Positions 1 through 8,854 of a DNA stretch of 64,000 nt are shown here, piece by piece. Below the pieces are notes generated by a model. It saw nothing but the letters and a program-made list of their open reading frames with translations. It did no database searches and was not told the origin of the DNA. The stretch is from Ornithinimicrobium tianjinense (lineage in GTDB: Bacteria > Actinomycetota > Actinomycetes > Actinomycetales > Dermatophilaceae), in assembly GCF_014636495.1 (NCBI RefSeq), contig NZ_BMEM01000004.1, positions 159,994 to 223,993 of the forward strand, read 5' to 3'. Positions within the stretch are counted from its first letter, which is position 1. Each line of letters begins with the position of its first letter. Both the position numbers and the translations under genes were made by a program.

Positions 1-53
1 AGCACGAGCACGGGCACCGCTGGAGCCACGGGCATTCCCCCATCGTGCCCGGG

Positions 54-527
54 TCAGGCACTCAGCGCCACGACGGTCGCCACCGCCGCGGTCGCCGCCT
101 CGTGCCCCTTGTCCTCCGAGGAGCCGGGCAGCCCTGCCCGGTCGAGGGCCTGCTGGTCGTCGTCGCAGGTCAGCACACCGAAGCCGACGGGCACCCCGGT
201 CTCCACCGCCACCTGCGTCAGCCCCGTGGTGGCGGCCTGGCAGACGTAGTCGAAGTGCGGCGTCCCCCCGCGGACGACGACGCCCAGGGCGACGAGCGCG
301 TCATACCGGCCCGAACGGGCGAGCTGCGCGCAGGCGACGGGCAGCTCGAAGCTGCCCGGGACCCTGACCACGCGCACGTCCTCGGGCGCGACCCCGGCGT
401 CGGCGAGACCACGGTGCGCGCCGTCCAGTAGGCCGTCCATGACCGTGGTGTGCCACGACGCGGCGACGACCGCGACGCGCAGCCCGGTGCCGTCGACGTC
501 CAGGGTGGGTGCTCCGGCCTTGCTCAT
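54..527 (-). CDS. ribH: 6,7-dimethyl-8-ribityllumazine synthase (RibH)
   Basis: Lumazine synthase condenses 5-amino-6-ribitylaminouracil with 3,4-dihydroxybutanone 4-phosphate, the penultimate step of riboflavin synthesis, in the cytosol as an oligomeric shell. The 157-residue protein has the family length and motifs: [18 protein letters not shown] near the N-terminus, the substrate-binding [10 protein letters not shown] segment, [16 protein letters not shown], and the C-terminal [21 protein letters not shown] followed by a KG.EAA helix. The ATG overlaps the ribBA stop as ATGA, so it is the last gene of the riboflavin operon and is probably translationally coupled. The gene ends 53 bases from the window edge; nothing is called in that remainder. 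Confidence 0.96.
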   Translation of the reverse strand: MSKAGAPTLDVDGTGLRVAVVAASWHTTVMDGLLDGAHRGLADAGVAPEDVRVVRVPGSFELPVACAQLARSGRYDALVALGVVVRGGTPHFDYVCQAATTGLTQVAVETGVPVGFGVLTCDDDQQALDRAGLPGSSEDKGHEAATAAVATVVALSA

Positions 528-1792
528 GCTGTGCTCCTCGTGCTCGCTGCAGTGGTGGTGGTCGGTGTGCTGGTCGGTGTGCTGGTCGGTGTGCTGGTCG
601 CGACGTGGTGGGGCGCGTGCCCGAGCCGGTCGACCTTGGTCCTCAGGTAGGCGTGCGACTCCGGCGGCGGGCAGGTGCGCGAGGTCTCGGCCGTGACCGT
701 GAGGCCGAGGGCACGCAGCGCCTGGGCCTTGTCGGGGTTGTGCGTGATGAGCCGCAGCGGTCGCGTGTCCAGGCCGAGGTCGTGCAGGATCGCCGCGCCG
801 GCCGCGTAGTCGCGGTCGTCGACCGGCAGCCCGAGGGCGAGCTGCGCCTCGACGGTGTCGGCGCCCTCGTCCTGGAGCGCATAGGCGCGCAGCTTGTCGA
901 GCAGGCCCACGCCGCGCCCCTCGTGCCCGCGCAGGTAGACGACCACGCCGCCCTCGCGCGCGACCCGGCCCAGGGCGTCGTCGAGCTGCGGCCCGCAGTC
1001 GCAGCGCCGCGAGCCCAGCGCCTCGCCGGTCAGGCACTCCGAGTGCAGCCGCACGAGCGGGCGCGGCCCGGGGTCCGGCCGTCCGACCAGGGCCAGGTGC
1101 TCCGCGCCGGTGACGCGGTCGCGGTAGCCGTGGACGACCAGTTCCCCTGCGGCGGTCGGCAGCACGGTGCTCGCCAGGCGCTCCACCCGGTCGTGACGCT
1201 GCCGGTGGGCGACCAGCTCGGCGATCGTGAGCACCGGCAGCCCGTGCTCGGCGGCGAGCGCGCGCACGGCGGGACCGCGCAGCAGCTCGCCGGCGTCGTC
1301 GACCAGCTCGCCGATGACGCCCACGGGTGCCAGCCCGGCGAGCCGGCAGAGGTCGACGGCGGCCTCGGTGTGGCCGCGCCGCACGAGCACGCCACCCTCC
1401 CGCGCCCGCAGCGGCACCAGGTGCCCCGGCCGCCGCAGGTCGCCCGGCCCGCTCGCCGGGTCCGCGAGCGCGCGGGCCGTCGCGCAGCGGTCGGCGGCGC
1501 TGATCCCGGTGGTCACGCCCGTCGCGGCGTCCACCGTGACGGTGTATGCCGTGCGCAGCTCGTCCTCGTTCTGCGTGACCATCAGGGGCAGGCCGAGCCG
1601 GTCGGCCCAGGCGTCCGGCAGCGGCGCGCACAGGTAGCCCGAGCTGTGCCGGACCGCCCATCCCGTCCACTCCGGCGTCAGGGTCTGGGCGGCGAGGACG
1701 ACGTCGCCCTCGTTCTCCCGGTCGACGTCGTCGAGCACCAGGACCGGACGGCCCTGCCGAAGGGCGGTCAGCGCCTCCTCGACCGCGCTCAT
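524..1792 (-). CDS. ribBA: Bifunctional 3,4-DHBP synthase / GTP cyclohydrolase II (RibBA)
   Basis: This 422-residue fusion supplies both riboflavin precursors. The N-terminal RibB half (about residues 1-200, with the acidic [11 protein letters not shown] motif and a later [11 protein letters not shown] segment) converts ribulose 5-phosphate to 3,4-dihydroxybutanone phosphate. The C-terminal RibA half opens GTP; it shows the zinc-binding set in [20 protein letters not shown] and the [11 protein letters not shown] loop. The start ATG overlaps the ribE stop (ATGA), and its stop overlaps ribH. The C-terminal tail is an unusual Ser/Thr/Pro low-complexity stretch encoded by a short tandem repeat, so the last 25 or so residues are probably not part of the fold. 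Confidence 0.96.
   Translation of the reverse strand: MSAVEEALTALRQGRPVLVLDDVDRENEGDVVLAAQTLTPEWTGWAVRHSSGYLCAPLPDAWADRLGLPLMVTQNEDELRTAYTVTVDAATGVTTGISAADRCATARALADPASGPGDLRRPGHLVPLRAREGGVLVRRGHTEAAVDLCRLAGLAPVGVIGELVDDAGELLRGPAVRALAAEHGLPVLTIAELVAHRQRHDRVERLASTVLPTAAGELVVHGYRDRVTGAEHLALVGRPDPGPRPLVRLHSECLTGEALGSRRCDCGPQLDDALGRVAREGGVVVYLRGHEGRGVGLLDKLRAYALQDEGADTVEAQLALGLPVDDRDYAAGAAILHDLGLDTRPLRLITHNPDKAQALRALGLTVTAETSRTCPPPESHAYLRTKVDRLGHAPHHVATSTPTSTPTSTPTTTTAASTRSTA
560..600. repeat. Tandem 12-bp repeat in the 3' end of ribBA
   Basis: The unit GGTCGGTGTGCT is repeated about three times in succession. On the minus strand it lies in the ribBA frame and encodes repeated Thr-Pro-Thr-Ser residues, so changes in copy number would keep the reading frame and alter only tail length. 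Confidence 0.8.
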
Positions 1793-2388
1793 CCGGCGAC
1801 CCCCTGCACGACGAGGCGCTCGACGTACTTGGCGAGGACGTCGACCTCCACGTTGACCCGCTCGCCCACGGCGCGCGTCCCGAGGGTAGTGAGCGCCAGG
1901 GTGGTCGGGATGAGGCTGACCTCGAAGGCGTCGTCGTCGACCGCCGAGACGGTGAGCGAGACCCCGTCCAGCGCGACGGAGCCCTTGCGCACGACATACC
2001 GGGACAGCTCCGGGGGCAGGGCGAGCCGGACCACCTCCCACCGGTCCCCGGGCGTGCGGCCCAGGAGCGTGGTGGTGCCGTCCACGTGACCCTGGACGAC
2101 GTGGCCGCCCAGACGGGCGTCGACGCGCACGGCACGCTCCAGGTTGACCCGGGCCCCGGGGACGAGCCCGCCGAGCGTCGTGCAGGCCAGCGTCTCGGCC
2201 ATCACGTCGGCGGTGAAGCCGTCGCGGCGGGGCTCGACGACGGTGAGGCAGCAGCCGTCGACCGCGACCGAGTCGCCGTGGCGCAGGTCGGCGGCGACGG
2301 TGGGGGCGCGCACCTCCAGGACGCACGACTGCGCGCCGTCGGTCCGCGAGACGAGGGTGCCGAGCTCCTCGACGATGCCGGTGAACAT
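1789..2388 (-). CDS. ribE: Riboflavin synthase alpha subunit (RibE)
   Basis: Riboflavin synthase dismutates two molecules of 6,7-dimethyl-8-ribityllumazine to riboflavin and the pyrimidine precursor. The 199-residue protein starts with the diagnostic MFTGIVEE sequence and shows the internal duplication of the family: two lumazine-binding barrels, the first with [13 protein letters not shown] and the second with [13 protein letters not shown]. The ATG at 2388 lies two bases after the ribD stop, and the TGA overlaps the ribBA start. The gene order ribD-ribE-ribBA-ribH is the usual actinobacterial and Bacillus order. The same frame stays open far upstream, but only the MFTGIVEE start fits the family. 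Confidence 0.97.
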   Translation of the reverse strand: MFTGIVEELGTLVSRTDGAQSCVLEVRAPTVAADLRHGDSVAVDGCCLTVVEPRRDGFTADVMAETLACTTLGGLVPGARVNLERAVRVDARLGGHVVQGHVDGTTTLLGRTPGDRWEVVRLALPPELSRYVVRKGSVALDGVSLTVSAVDDDAFEVSLIPTTLALTTLGTRAVGERVNVEVDVLAKYVERLVVQGVAG

Positions 2389-2390
2389 GG

Positions 2391-3467
2391 TCAGACCTCC
2401 AGGTCGGTGGGGCGGGCGGGCAGGGGGCGCAGGCGCAGCTGCAGGTCGGGTCCGAGGCGGTCCAGGCTCACCAGCTCCAGCCGGGCGGCCCCTTCGATGT
2501 CGGGTATGCCGAGGTCGGGCACCGCGGGCGCCCCGCCGGCCCCGAGCAGGGCGGGCGCGAGGTGGACGAGCAGCTCGTCGACCAGGCCCGCGCGCCAGAA
2601 GGCGCCGGCGAGCGTGGGGCCGCCCTCGAGGAGGACCCGGTGCGCCCCGCGCTCCCGCAGGTCGGCAAGGACGGCGGCCGGGTCGTGCGTGCGCAGGTGG
2701 ACGACCTGGCCGCCGGGGCCGTGGAGGCGAGCGTCCGCGGGGAGGTCGCGCGCGCCCACGACGACGCGAAGCGGCTGGTCGAGGGCGAGCCGTCCTCGCG
2801 GCCCGCGGGCCGTGAGCGCGGGATCGTCGGTCAGCGCGGTGCCGGTGCCGACGACGACGGCGTCCACCCGCGAGCGCAGGGCGTGCGCGGCCGCCCGCGC
2901 CTCGGGCGAGGTGATCCAGCGGCTCGACCCGTCCGCCGCGGCGACCCGGCCGTCGAGGGTCGAGGCGATCTTCCACGTCACGTGCGGCCGACCGCGGCGC
3001 GACGTGGCGCCCCAGTCCGCGACCAGCTCCTCCGCCTCGTCGTCGGGGAGCCGGGCGACGTCGACCCCCGCCGCGGCAAGGGCCGCCGCCCCGCCGCCCG
3101 CGGAGGGGGTGGGGTCGGGCACGGCATACCGGACCGCCGCGACGCCGGCCCGGTGGAGGGCCTCGACGCACGGACCGGTGCGGCCGGTGTGCGCGCACGG
3201 CTCGAGGGTGACGACGGCGGTGCACCCCCGGGCCGCGGTCCCGGCCCCGGCGAGCGCCACGACCTCGGCGTGCGGACTGCCGGCCCCGGCGTGGAAGCCC
3301 TCGCCGACGGTGCGGCCGCGGTCGTCGAGGAGCACGCAGCCCACGCGGGGGTTGGGGTCGCGCGCCGGGCCGCGGCGGGCGAGCGTCACCGCGCGGCGCA
3401 GGGCGTCGGCCAGCGCGGCAGGGGGCGGCCCGGCGCTGCTGGCGCGGCCGCGCAGGAGATCTGTCAC
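2391..3467 (-). CDS. ribD: Bifunctional pyrimidine deaminase/reductase (RibD)
   Basis: RibD deaminates and then reduces the product of GTP cyclohydrolase II. The 358-residue protein has an N-terminal zinc deaminase domain, with HAEVVAL (zinc His and catalytic Glu) and the two-cysteine zinc site in VTLEPCAHTGRTGPCVEA. The C-terminal reductase domain begins near residue 150 (VTWKIASTLDGRVAAADGSS, SRWITSPEARAAAH) and ends with the LLEGGPTLAGAFWRAGLVDE motif. It is the first gene of the riboflavin operon, about 85 bp downstream of an FMN riboswitch, so its expression should fall when FMN is plentiful. The chosen ATG is the first one after the riboswitch that keeps the deaminase domain complete. 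Confidence 0.95.
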   Translation of the reverse strand: MTDLLRGRASSAGPPPAALADALRRAVTLARRGPARDPNPRVGCVLLDDRGRTVGEGFHAGAGSPHAEVVALAGAGTAARGCTAVVTLEPCAHTGRTGPCVEALHRAGVAAVRYAVPDPTPSAGGGAAALAAAGVDVARLPDDEAEELVADWGATSRRGRPHVTWKIASTLDGRVAAADGSSRWITSPEARAAAHALRSRVDAVVVGTGTALTDDPALTARGPRGRLALDQPLRVVVGARDLPADARLHGPGGQVVHLRTHDPAAVLADLRERGAHRVLLEGGPTLAGAFWRAGLVDELLVHLAPALLGAGGAPAVPDLGIPDIEGAARLELVSLDRLGPDLQLRLRPLPARPTDLEV

Positions 3468-3550
3468 CTGGTCCTCCGGTCGTCGGTGGCCCCAGGGGAG
3501 CGACGACGGGAGACAGGAGGGGACGGGCAGGCCCGCCGACCCTCGCGCTG

Positions 3551-3668
3551 CCTCCCATCCGGACTTTCACCGTCGGTCCTGGAGTTTCACCAGGTCAACC
3601 GGCCGCTGGCTGCGGCCGGGTCGCGGACTGTCACCGCCGGCTCGGAGTTTCACCGACCCCGGAGCGCG
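3551..3668 (-). promoter_or_regulatory. FMN riboswitch (RFN element)
   Basis: Read on the minus strand this has the conserved FMN-aptamer parts: GGGTCGGTGAAACTCCG near the 5' side, GCCGGCGGTGACAGTCCGCGA, a variable stem around GGCCGCAGCCAGCGGCC, GGTGAAACTCCAGGACCGACGGT, and the closing GAAAGTCCGGATGGGAGG. It sits between the ribD start and the divergent XPB helicase gene. In GC-rich actinobacteria such elements usually act by masking the ribosome binding site or by Rho-dependent termination; which of these applies cannot be told from the sequence. Confidence 0.95.
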
Positions 3669-3734
3669 TTGTCGTTCGACCCAGGCTACCGGCTCACGGA
3701 ATGCGCACCACCTGACCTACCGTTGAGCACCACG

Positions 3735-5432
3735 ATGAACGGCCCTCTGATCGTCCAGTCCGACAAGACCCTGCTCCTCGAGGTCGACCACCCCGACGCC
3801 GAGGCGGCGCGGCGCGACATCGCGCCCTTCGCCGAGCTCGAGCGCGCCCCGGAGCACATCCACACCTACCGGGTCACCCCGCTCGGGCTGTGGAACGCCC
3901 GCGCCGCCGGGCACGACGCGGAGCGGGTCGTGCACGCCCTCATCACGCACAGCCGCTACCCGGTCCCGCAGGCGCTGCTCGTCGATGTCGCGGAGACGAT
4001 GGACCGCTACGGCCGGCTGACGCTGCTCAAGGAGCCGGTCGACGGGCAGAACGACCCGGAGACCGGGCTGCCCGTCACTCAGCTGGTCCTGCGCACCACC
4101 GACCGCGCCGTGCTGGCGGAGGTGCTGCGGCACAAGAAGATCAAGCCCCTCATCGGGGACCGCGTCGACGACGACACCGTGCTGGTCCACCCCTCCGAGC
4201 GCGGCCACCTGAAGCAGGAGCTGCTCAAGGTCGGCTGGCCCGCCGAGGACCTCGCCGGCTACGTCGACGGCGAGAGGCACCCGATCGAGCTGGACACGAC
4301 CGGCTGGTCGATGCGGCCCTACCAGGAGCAGGCGGTCGACGGGTTCTGGGACGGCGGCTCCGGCGTCGTCGTCCTGCCCTGCGGCGCCGGCAAGACCCTG
4401 GTCGGCGCGGGGGCCATGGCGCGCTCGGGCACCACGACGCTGATCCTGGTGACCAACACCGTCAGCGCGCGCCAGTGGCGCGACGAGCTGCTGCGGCGGA
4501 CGACGCTGACCGAGGACGAGATCGGGGAGTACTCCGGCTCGCGCAAGGAGATCCGCCCGGTGACGATCGCGACATACCAGGTGCTGACGACGCGCCGCAA
4601 GGGCGTCTACCCGCACCTGGACCTGCTCGACGCGCGCGACTGGGGGCTCATCCTCTACGACGAGGTCCACCTCCTCCCGGCCCCCATCTTCCGGATGACG
4701 GCCGACCTGCAGGCCCGCCGCCGGCTCGGCCTCACCGCCACGCTCGTGCGCGAGGACGGCCGCGAGTCCGACGTCTTCTCTCTCATCGGGCCCAAGCGCT
4801 TCGACGCGCCGTGGAAGGACATCGAGGCCCAGGGCTACATCGCCCCGGCCGACTGCGTCGAGGTCCGGGTCAGTCTGTCCGAGTCCATGCGGATGGCGTA
4901 TGCCGTCGCCGAGCCCGAGGAGCGCTACCGGTTCGCCTCCTGCGCGCCGGCCAAGGACGGCGTCGTCAGGGCGCTGGTCGAGCGGCACCGCGGGGAGCCG
5001 ACGCTGGTGATCGGGCAGTACCTCGACCAGCTCGACCAGCTCGCCACCACCCTCGACGCCCCGCTCATCACCGGCGAGACGACGGTCACGCAGCGGCAGG
5101 AGCTGTTCCGGCAGTTTCGCGAGGGCGAGATCAGCCTGCTCGTCGTGAGCAAGGTCGCCAACTTCTCCATCGACCTGCCCGAGGCGTCCGTGGCGATCCA
5201 GGTGTCAGGCACCTTCGGGTCACGCCAGGAGGAGGCCCAGCGGCTCGGCCGGGTGCTGCGCCCCAAGGGCGACGGTCGGACCGCGCACTTCTACACCGTC
5301 GTCGCCCGCGACACCGTGGACGCCGAGTTCGCCGCCCACCGGCAGCGCTTCCTGGCCGAGCAGGGCTACGCCTACCGCATCGTGGACGCCGACGACCTCG
5401 GCAGCCTCGACGCGACGCCGACCGGACGCTGA
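3735..5432 (+). CDS. XPB-type DNA repair helicase (SF2)
   Basis: This 565-residue protein resembles archaeal and actinobacterial XPB (ERCC3/RAD25-like) helicases, ATP-driven 3'-5' DNA translocases linked to repair or transcription. Residues about 1-190 form the N-terminal domain with the damage-recognition-like region. The helicase core follows: Walker A LPCGAGKTLVG, the DEVH box in LILYDEVHLLP, motif III GLTATLVRED, and C-terminal motifs VVSKVANFSIDLPEA and QEEAQRLGRVLRPK. An in-frame TTG lies 12 bases before the chosen ATG. It is transcribed away from the riboflavin operon, so the 67 bases between the riboswitch and this start must hold its promoter. The 3' end faces a convergent gene. Confidence 0.93.
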   Translation: MNGPLIVQSDKTLLLEVDHPDAEAARRDIAPFAELERAPEHIHTYRVTPLGLWNARAAGHDAERVVHALITHSRYPVPQALLVDVAETMDRYGRLTLLKEPVDGQNDPETGLPVTQLVLRTTDRAVLAEVLRHKKIKPLIGDRVDDDTVLVHPSERGHLKQELLKVGWPAEDLAGYVDGERHPIELDTTGWSMRPYQEQAVDGFWDGGSGVVVLPCGAGKTLVGAGAMARSGTTTLILVTNTVSARQWRDELLRRTTLTEDEIGEYSGSRKEIRPVTIATYQVLTTRRKGVYPHLDLLDARDWGLILYDEVHLLPAPIFRMTADLQARRRLGLTATLVREDGRESDVFSLIGPKRFDAPWKDIEAQGYIAPADCVEVRVSLSESMRMAYAVAEPEERYRFASCAPAKDGVVRALVERHRGEPTLVIGQYLDQLDQLATTLDAPLITGETTVTQRQELFRQFREGEISLLVVSKVANFSIDLPEASVAIQVSGTFGSRQEEAQRLGRVLRPKGDGRTAHFYTVVARDTVDAEFAAHRQRFLAEQGYAYRIVDADDLGSLDATPTGR

Positions 5433-5467
5433 CCTCCCTGCCACGCATCACTTCGTGCGGGCTGGGC

Positions 5468-6046
5468 TCAGCCCTCCTGCAGCTCCACGCAGTAGGTCCG
5501 TCCGGGCACGGGGAAGGACAGGGCGATCTGCCCCTCCTCGCAGCGGCCGCCGGCCCGGTCGTCCTGGGAGACCACCCGCAGGTAGCCCACACCCCGCTCG
5601 TCGCAGGTGGGCCGGGCCCAGTAGCTGTCGACCTCGTCCGGCAGCTCCCCCGACGCGCGGTAGCAGCGGTCGACCTCGAGGTTCGGGGCCAGGCAGGCGA
5701 ACCGCGCCCGGGCCTGGGGGTCGGGCGCGCGGCCCGGTCGCGGGTAGTTCTTCTCGAACCAGCCGACGTCGGCACCCGGGCACAGGGAGTGCGCCACCTG
5801 TGCGGACATGTTGGTGTCGGTGACGGTGTAGGTGAGATGGCCGTCCGCGCCCTCGCAGTCCGCCTCGACCAGCCGCGGCGGGACACCTCGGCCGTTCTCG
5901 TCGACTCGCGCGCAGTCGCCCTTGCCGACCCAGCCGATGGCCGTCAGCTGCGGGCCCGCCACGAACCACACGGCGACCGCCAGCACCACGCCTGCGACGC
6001 TCAGCAGCGCCCGTCGGCCCAGGCCCGGCCGGCGGCGCGTGCTCAC
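5468..6046 (-). CDS. Membrane-anchored extracytoplasmic protein, unknown function
   Basis: This is a 192-residue protein I do not recognise at family level. A basic N-terminus (STRRRPGLGRR) precedes one hydrophobic segment (about residues 12-32), so it is probably tethered with its C-terminal part outside. The exported part has about eight cysteines (GKGDCARV, VEADCEGADGH, HSLCPG, FACLAPN, DRCY, PTCDERG, GRCEEG, TYCVELQEG), in keeping with disulfide bonds. The DC..V...CEGAD spacing loosely resembles actinobacterial LppU or septum-formation-type domains; that link is weak. GTG start at 6046, overlapping the stop of the upstream remnant gene by four bases. Confidence 0.7.
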   Translation of the reverse strand: MSTRRRPGLGRRALLSVAGVVLAVAVWFVAGPQLTAIGWVGKGDCARVDENGRGVPPRLVEADCEGADGHLTYTVTDTNMSAQVAHSLCPGADVGWFEKNYPRPGRAPDPQARARFACLAPNLEVDRCYRASGELPDEVDSYWARPTCDERGVGYLRVVSQDDRAGGRCEEGQIALSFPVPGRTYCVELQEG

Positions 6047-6477
6047 GCCGCGGCCTCGCAGCCGCGGCGCAGCGCGTCCGCCCCCGGACCGTGGAGCTGG
6101 TCCAGGAGCGCGGTGCGGCCGGAGAGCAGGAGCAGATGGCCCAGGACCGGGCCGCGGACCTCGCTGCCCCGGCCCACCTGCCAGTCGACGTCGTCGGCCA
6201 CCAGCCGGTGCCCGTCGAGGGCGATCCGCCTGTAGACGGAGGAGAGCCGGGACGGTCGGACCTGCCAGAGCCGGTCGGCCGCGATGGCGGCCTCCTCGGG
6301 GGCGAGCGGAAGCGTCATACCGAGCGGAAGGGCGATGTCCTGACCGTGGAGCACGATGTCGGTGTGCGTGTCGCGCGGGGTCACTCCGGCATTGTGGCGC
6401 CTGGAGCCCACCGTCTGCCGGATCCGCGCGGTGACGGATGCGCGCGCTGCGCGAGGCGCTGACGATGCTGCGCGAGA
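6043..6477 (-). pseudogene. 5'-truncated maleylpyruvate isomerase-family (mycothiol-dependent) gene
   Basis: The frame encodes the C-terminal half of a TIGR03083/MDMPI-type protein: RIRQTVGSRRH, then DTHTDIVLHGQDIALPLGM, and later VADDVDWQVGRGSEVRGP. Full-length relatives have about 90-100 more N-terminal residues forming the DinB-like helical bundle with metal-binding histidines. Here an in-frame TGA lies at 6478-6480, and no matching N-terminal coding sequence is found before the response regulator gene starts at 6589. A GTG at 6411 could start a 122-residue product, but it would lack the usual metal site. The call as a remnant is inference; a short functional protein cannot be excluded. 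Confidence 0.6.
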
Positions 6478-6588
6478 TCACCGACCCATGGGCACCGAGC
6501 GACTGACGGCACGCCGGCTCCCACGGACCGACCCCGGCCCCAGCCCATGTCCAGCCATCTCCCAGGCAACGGTCGGACGATGGTGGGC

Positions 6589-7293
6589 ATGACGACCACG
6601 CACGACGCCCCGGAGGCCACTCTCCTCGTCGTCGAGGACGAGACCAACATCCGCGAGCTGCTGACGACCAGCCTGCGCTTCGCCGGTTTCGAGGTGCATG
6701 CGGCCCCCGACGGCCGTACCGCCCTCCAGCTGGCGGGCGAGCACGAGATCGACCTCGCGGTGCTCGACATCATGCTGCCCGACATGGACGGCTTCACCGT
6801 CACCCGCACCCTGCGCGAGCGCGGCCAGGACGTCCCCATCCTCTTCCTCACCGCCCGCGACTCCCTCGACGACAAGGTCAAGGGGCTCACCGTCGGCGGC
6901 GACGACTACGTCACCAAGCCCTTCAGCCTCGAGGAGGTCGTGGCCCGCATCCGGGCGGTGCTGCGCCGCACCCGCACCATCGAGGAGGACGCGCACGTCC
7001 TCCGGGTGGCCGACCTCGAGCTCGACGAGGACAGCCACGAGGTCCGCCGCAACGGGCAGGTCATCGAGGTCTCCCCCACCGAGTTCAAGCTGCTGCGCTA
7101 CCTCATGCTCAACCCTGGCCGGGTGCTGTCCAAGAGCCAGATCCTCGACCACGTGTGGGACTACGACTTCCGCGGCGAGATGAACATCGTGGAGTCCTAC
7201 ATCTCCTACCTGCGGCGCAAGATCGACGTCGTCGGCGACCCGCTCATCCACACCAAGCGCGGCGTCGGCTACGTCCTGCGCGCTCCCCGGTGA
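6589..7293 (+). CDS. OmpR-family response regulator
   Basis: This 234-residue DNA-binding response regulator partners the adjacent histidine kinase. The receiver domain (about residues 10-125) has the acidic pair in LLVVEDETNIREL, the phospho-acceptor Asp in LAVLDIMLPDMDGF, the switch Thr in LFLTARD, and Lys in YVTKPFSLEE. The C-terminal winged helix (about 140-234) shows EVSPTEFKLLRYLM, a wing region around NIVESYISYLRRKID, and IHTKRGVGYVLRAPR. ATG at 6589 is preferred because it starts just before the receiver fold; in-frame upstream starts at 6547 and 6580 would add up to 14 residues. The kinase gene begins 11 bases after the stop. The regulated genes are unknown. Confidence 0.93.
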   Translation: MTTTHDAPEATLLVVEDETNIRELLTTSLRFAGFEVHAAPDGRTALQLAGEHEIDLAVLDIMLPDMDGFTVTRTLRERGQDVPILFLTARDSLDDKVKGLTVGGDDYVTKPFSLEEVVARIRAVLRRTRTIEEDAHVLRVADLELDEDSHEVRRNGQVIEVSPTEFKLLRYLMLNPGRVLSKSQILDHVWDYDFRGEMNIVESYISYLRRKIDVVGDPLIHTKRGVGYVLRAPR

Positions 7294-7303
7294 CGCGCGC
7301 AAG

Positions 7304-8842
7304 GTGAGGCTGCTCGCCCGGCTGCGCAGCACGTCATACCAGCGCCTGCACAAGCTGTCCCTGACCCGCCGTCTGGTGACGGTGGTGATCCTGCTCGTCC
7401 TCGCGGCCTACCTGCTCACCACCTCGGTGACGATCATGATGCTGCGCGGCTTCCTGCTCGACCGCACCGACGCGGACCTGGAGGCCTACATCGAGCCTCT
7501 CGCGGTGACCGCGCTGAGCCAGATGATCGAGGAGGCGACGGGGCAGCCGGCGCTGGAGCAGCGCACCTTCGTGCCGCCCAACCCCTACTTCGTCATCTAC
7601 ACCCCGCCGGACAAGACCGCGGCGCCGACACCGTTCGTGCTGCCGAGCCGCTCGGAGATCAGCCGCCCGGAGCTCGAGCGCGTGGACGACGACGACCACC
7701 GGCTGGGCTCGCCGTTCACCGTGGAGGCGCGCGGGCACGACGGGACCTGGCGGGTGCTGGCCAAACGCCTCACCGAGGGCGGCACGATCGCCGTCGCGGC
7801 GCCGCTGGACGATGTCGACAGCACCGTCGCCACCCTGCTGCGCCTCACCCTGGTGATCGGCCTGACCACGCTGGCGGTGGTGGGCGTGCTCGGCTGGTAT
7901 GCCGTGCGCCGCGCCTTCCGCCCGCTGACCCGGATCGAGGACACCGCCGCCGCGATCGCCGACGGCGACCTCACCCGCCGCGTCCCTCCCCACGGCGCTG
8001 CGGACGAGGTGGGCTCGCTGTCGGACTCGCTCAACCGGATGCTCGCGCAGATCGAGCACAGCTTCGCGGTCCGGGAGGCCTCCGAGCGCAAGATGCGCAC
8101 CTTCGTCGCCGACGCGTCGCACGAGCTGCGGACGCCGCTGGCCACCGTCAAAGGGTATGCCGAGCTGTACCGCTTCGGCGCCGTGGCCCCGGAGGACGTG
8201 CCGGGGGCCATGCGCCGCATCGAGGACGAGGCCACGCGGATGGCCCGGCTGGTCGAGGACCTGCTCACGCTGACACGCCTGGACTCCGAGCCCGCCATGT
8301 CGCCGACGCGCGTGGACCTGACGGTGCTGACCAACGACGTCGTCCAGGACGCCCAGGTGCGCGCCCCCGACCGGCGGATCGCCCTGGTGACACTCGAGGG
8401 CACGTCCCGCGACGGGCACACCGTCGTCGGTGAGGACGGCGCACTGCGCCAGGTGCTCACCAACCTGGTCGCCAACGCGATCACCCACACGCCGCCCGCG
8501 ACGCCGATCGAGGTGGCCCTGGGGCGGGTGGGCGAGACGGTCGTGGCGGAGGTCCGTGACCACGGTCCCGGTCTGGAGCCGGGCACGGCCGAACGGGTCT
8601 TCGAGCGCTTCTATCGTGCGGACCGCTCACGCAGCCGGGAGTCCGGGGGGACCGGGCTCGGCCTGGCGATCGTCTCCGCCATCGTCGCGCGGCACCGCGG
8701 CACCGTCCGCCACCTTCCCACCCCGGGCGGCGGCGCCACCTTCCGGGTCGAGCTCCCGGCCGCTCCCCCGGTGACCGGGGAGATCAGCGTGCGCCGACCC
8801 TCGCACAAGGAGGAGACCGGCGCCCACCGCCGTCGCTCCTGA
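7304..8842 (+). CDS. Sensor histidine kinase (HAMP, HisKA, HATPase_c)
   Basis: This 512-residue membrane kinase should phosphorylate the response regulator encoded just upstream. It has a first membrane segment at about residues 25-50 (VTVVILLVLAAYLL) and an extracytoplasmic sensor loop of about 120 residues. A second membrane segment (LVIGLTTLAVVGVLGWYAV) leads into a HAMP domain ending in DEVGSLSDSLNRML. The H-box is VADASHELRTPLATVKGY. The ATPase domain has the N-box QVLTNLVANAITHT, G1 RDHGPGLEPG and G2 GGTGLGLAIV. GTG start at 7304. A Pro/Arg-rich tail follows the catalytic domain, and the stop lies 12 bases before the tandem repeat array. Confidence 0.94.
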   Translation: MRLLARLRSTSYQRLHKLSLTRRLVTVVILLVLAAYLLTTSVTIMMLRGFLLDRTDADLEAYIEPLAVTALSQMIEEATGQPALEQRTFVPPNPYFVIYTPPDKTAAPTPFVLPSRSEISRPELERVDDDDHRLGSPFTVEARGHDGTWRVLAKRLTEGGTIAVAAPLDDVDSTVATLLRLTLVIGLTTLAVVGVLGWYAVRRAFRPLTRIEDTAAAIADGDLTRRVPPHGAADEVGSLSDSLNRMLAQIEHSFAVREASERKMRTFVADASHELRTPLATVKGYAELYRFGAVAPEDVPGAMRRIEDEATRMARLVEDLLTLTRLDSEPAMSPTRVDLTVLTNDVVQDAQVRAPDRRIALVTLEGTSRDGHTVVGEDGALRQVLTNLVANAITHTPPATPIEVALGRVGETVVAEVRDHGPGLEPGTAERVFERFYRADRSRSRESGGTGLGLAIVSAIVARHRGTVRHLPTPGGGATFRVELPAAPPVTGEISVRRPSHKEETGAHRRRS

Positions 8843-8854
8843 CGCCCGCGGAGC

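Noticed and set aside
6437-6505. Short plus-strand reading frame MRALREALTMLREITDPW
   Set aside because: Only 22 codons, antisense to the remnant gene, and with no ribosome site.
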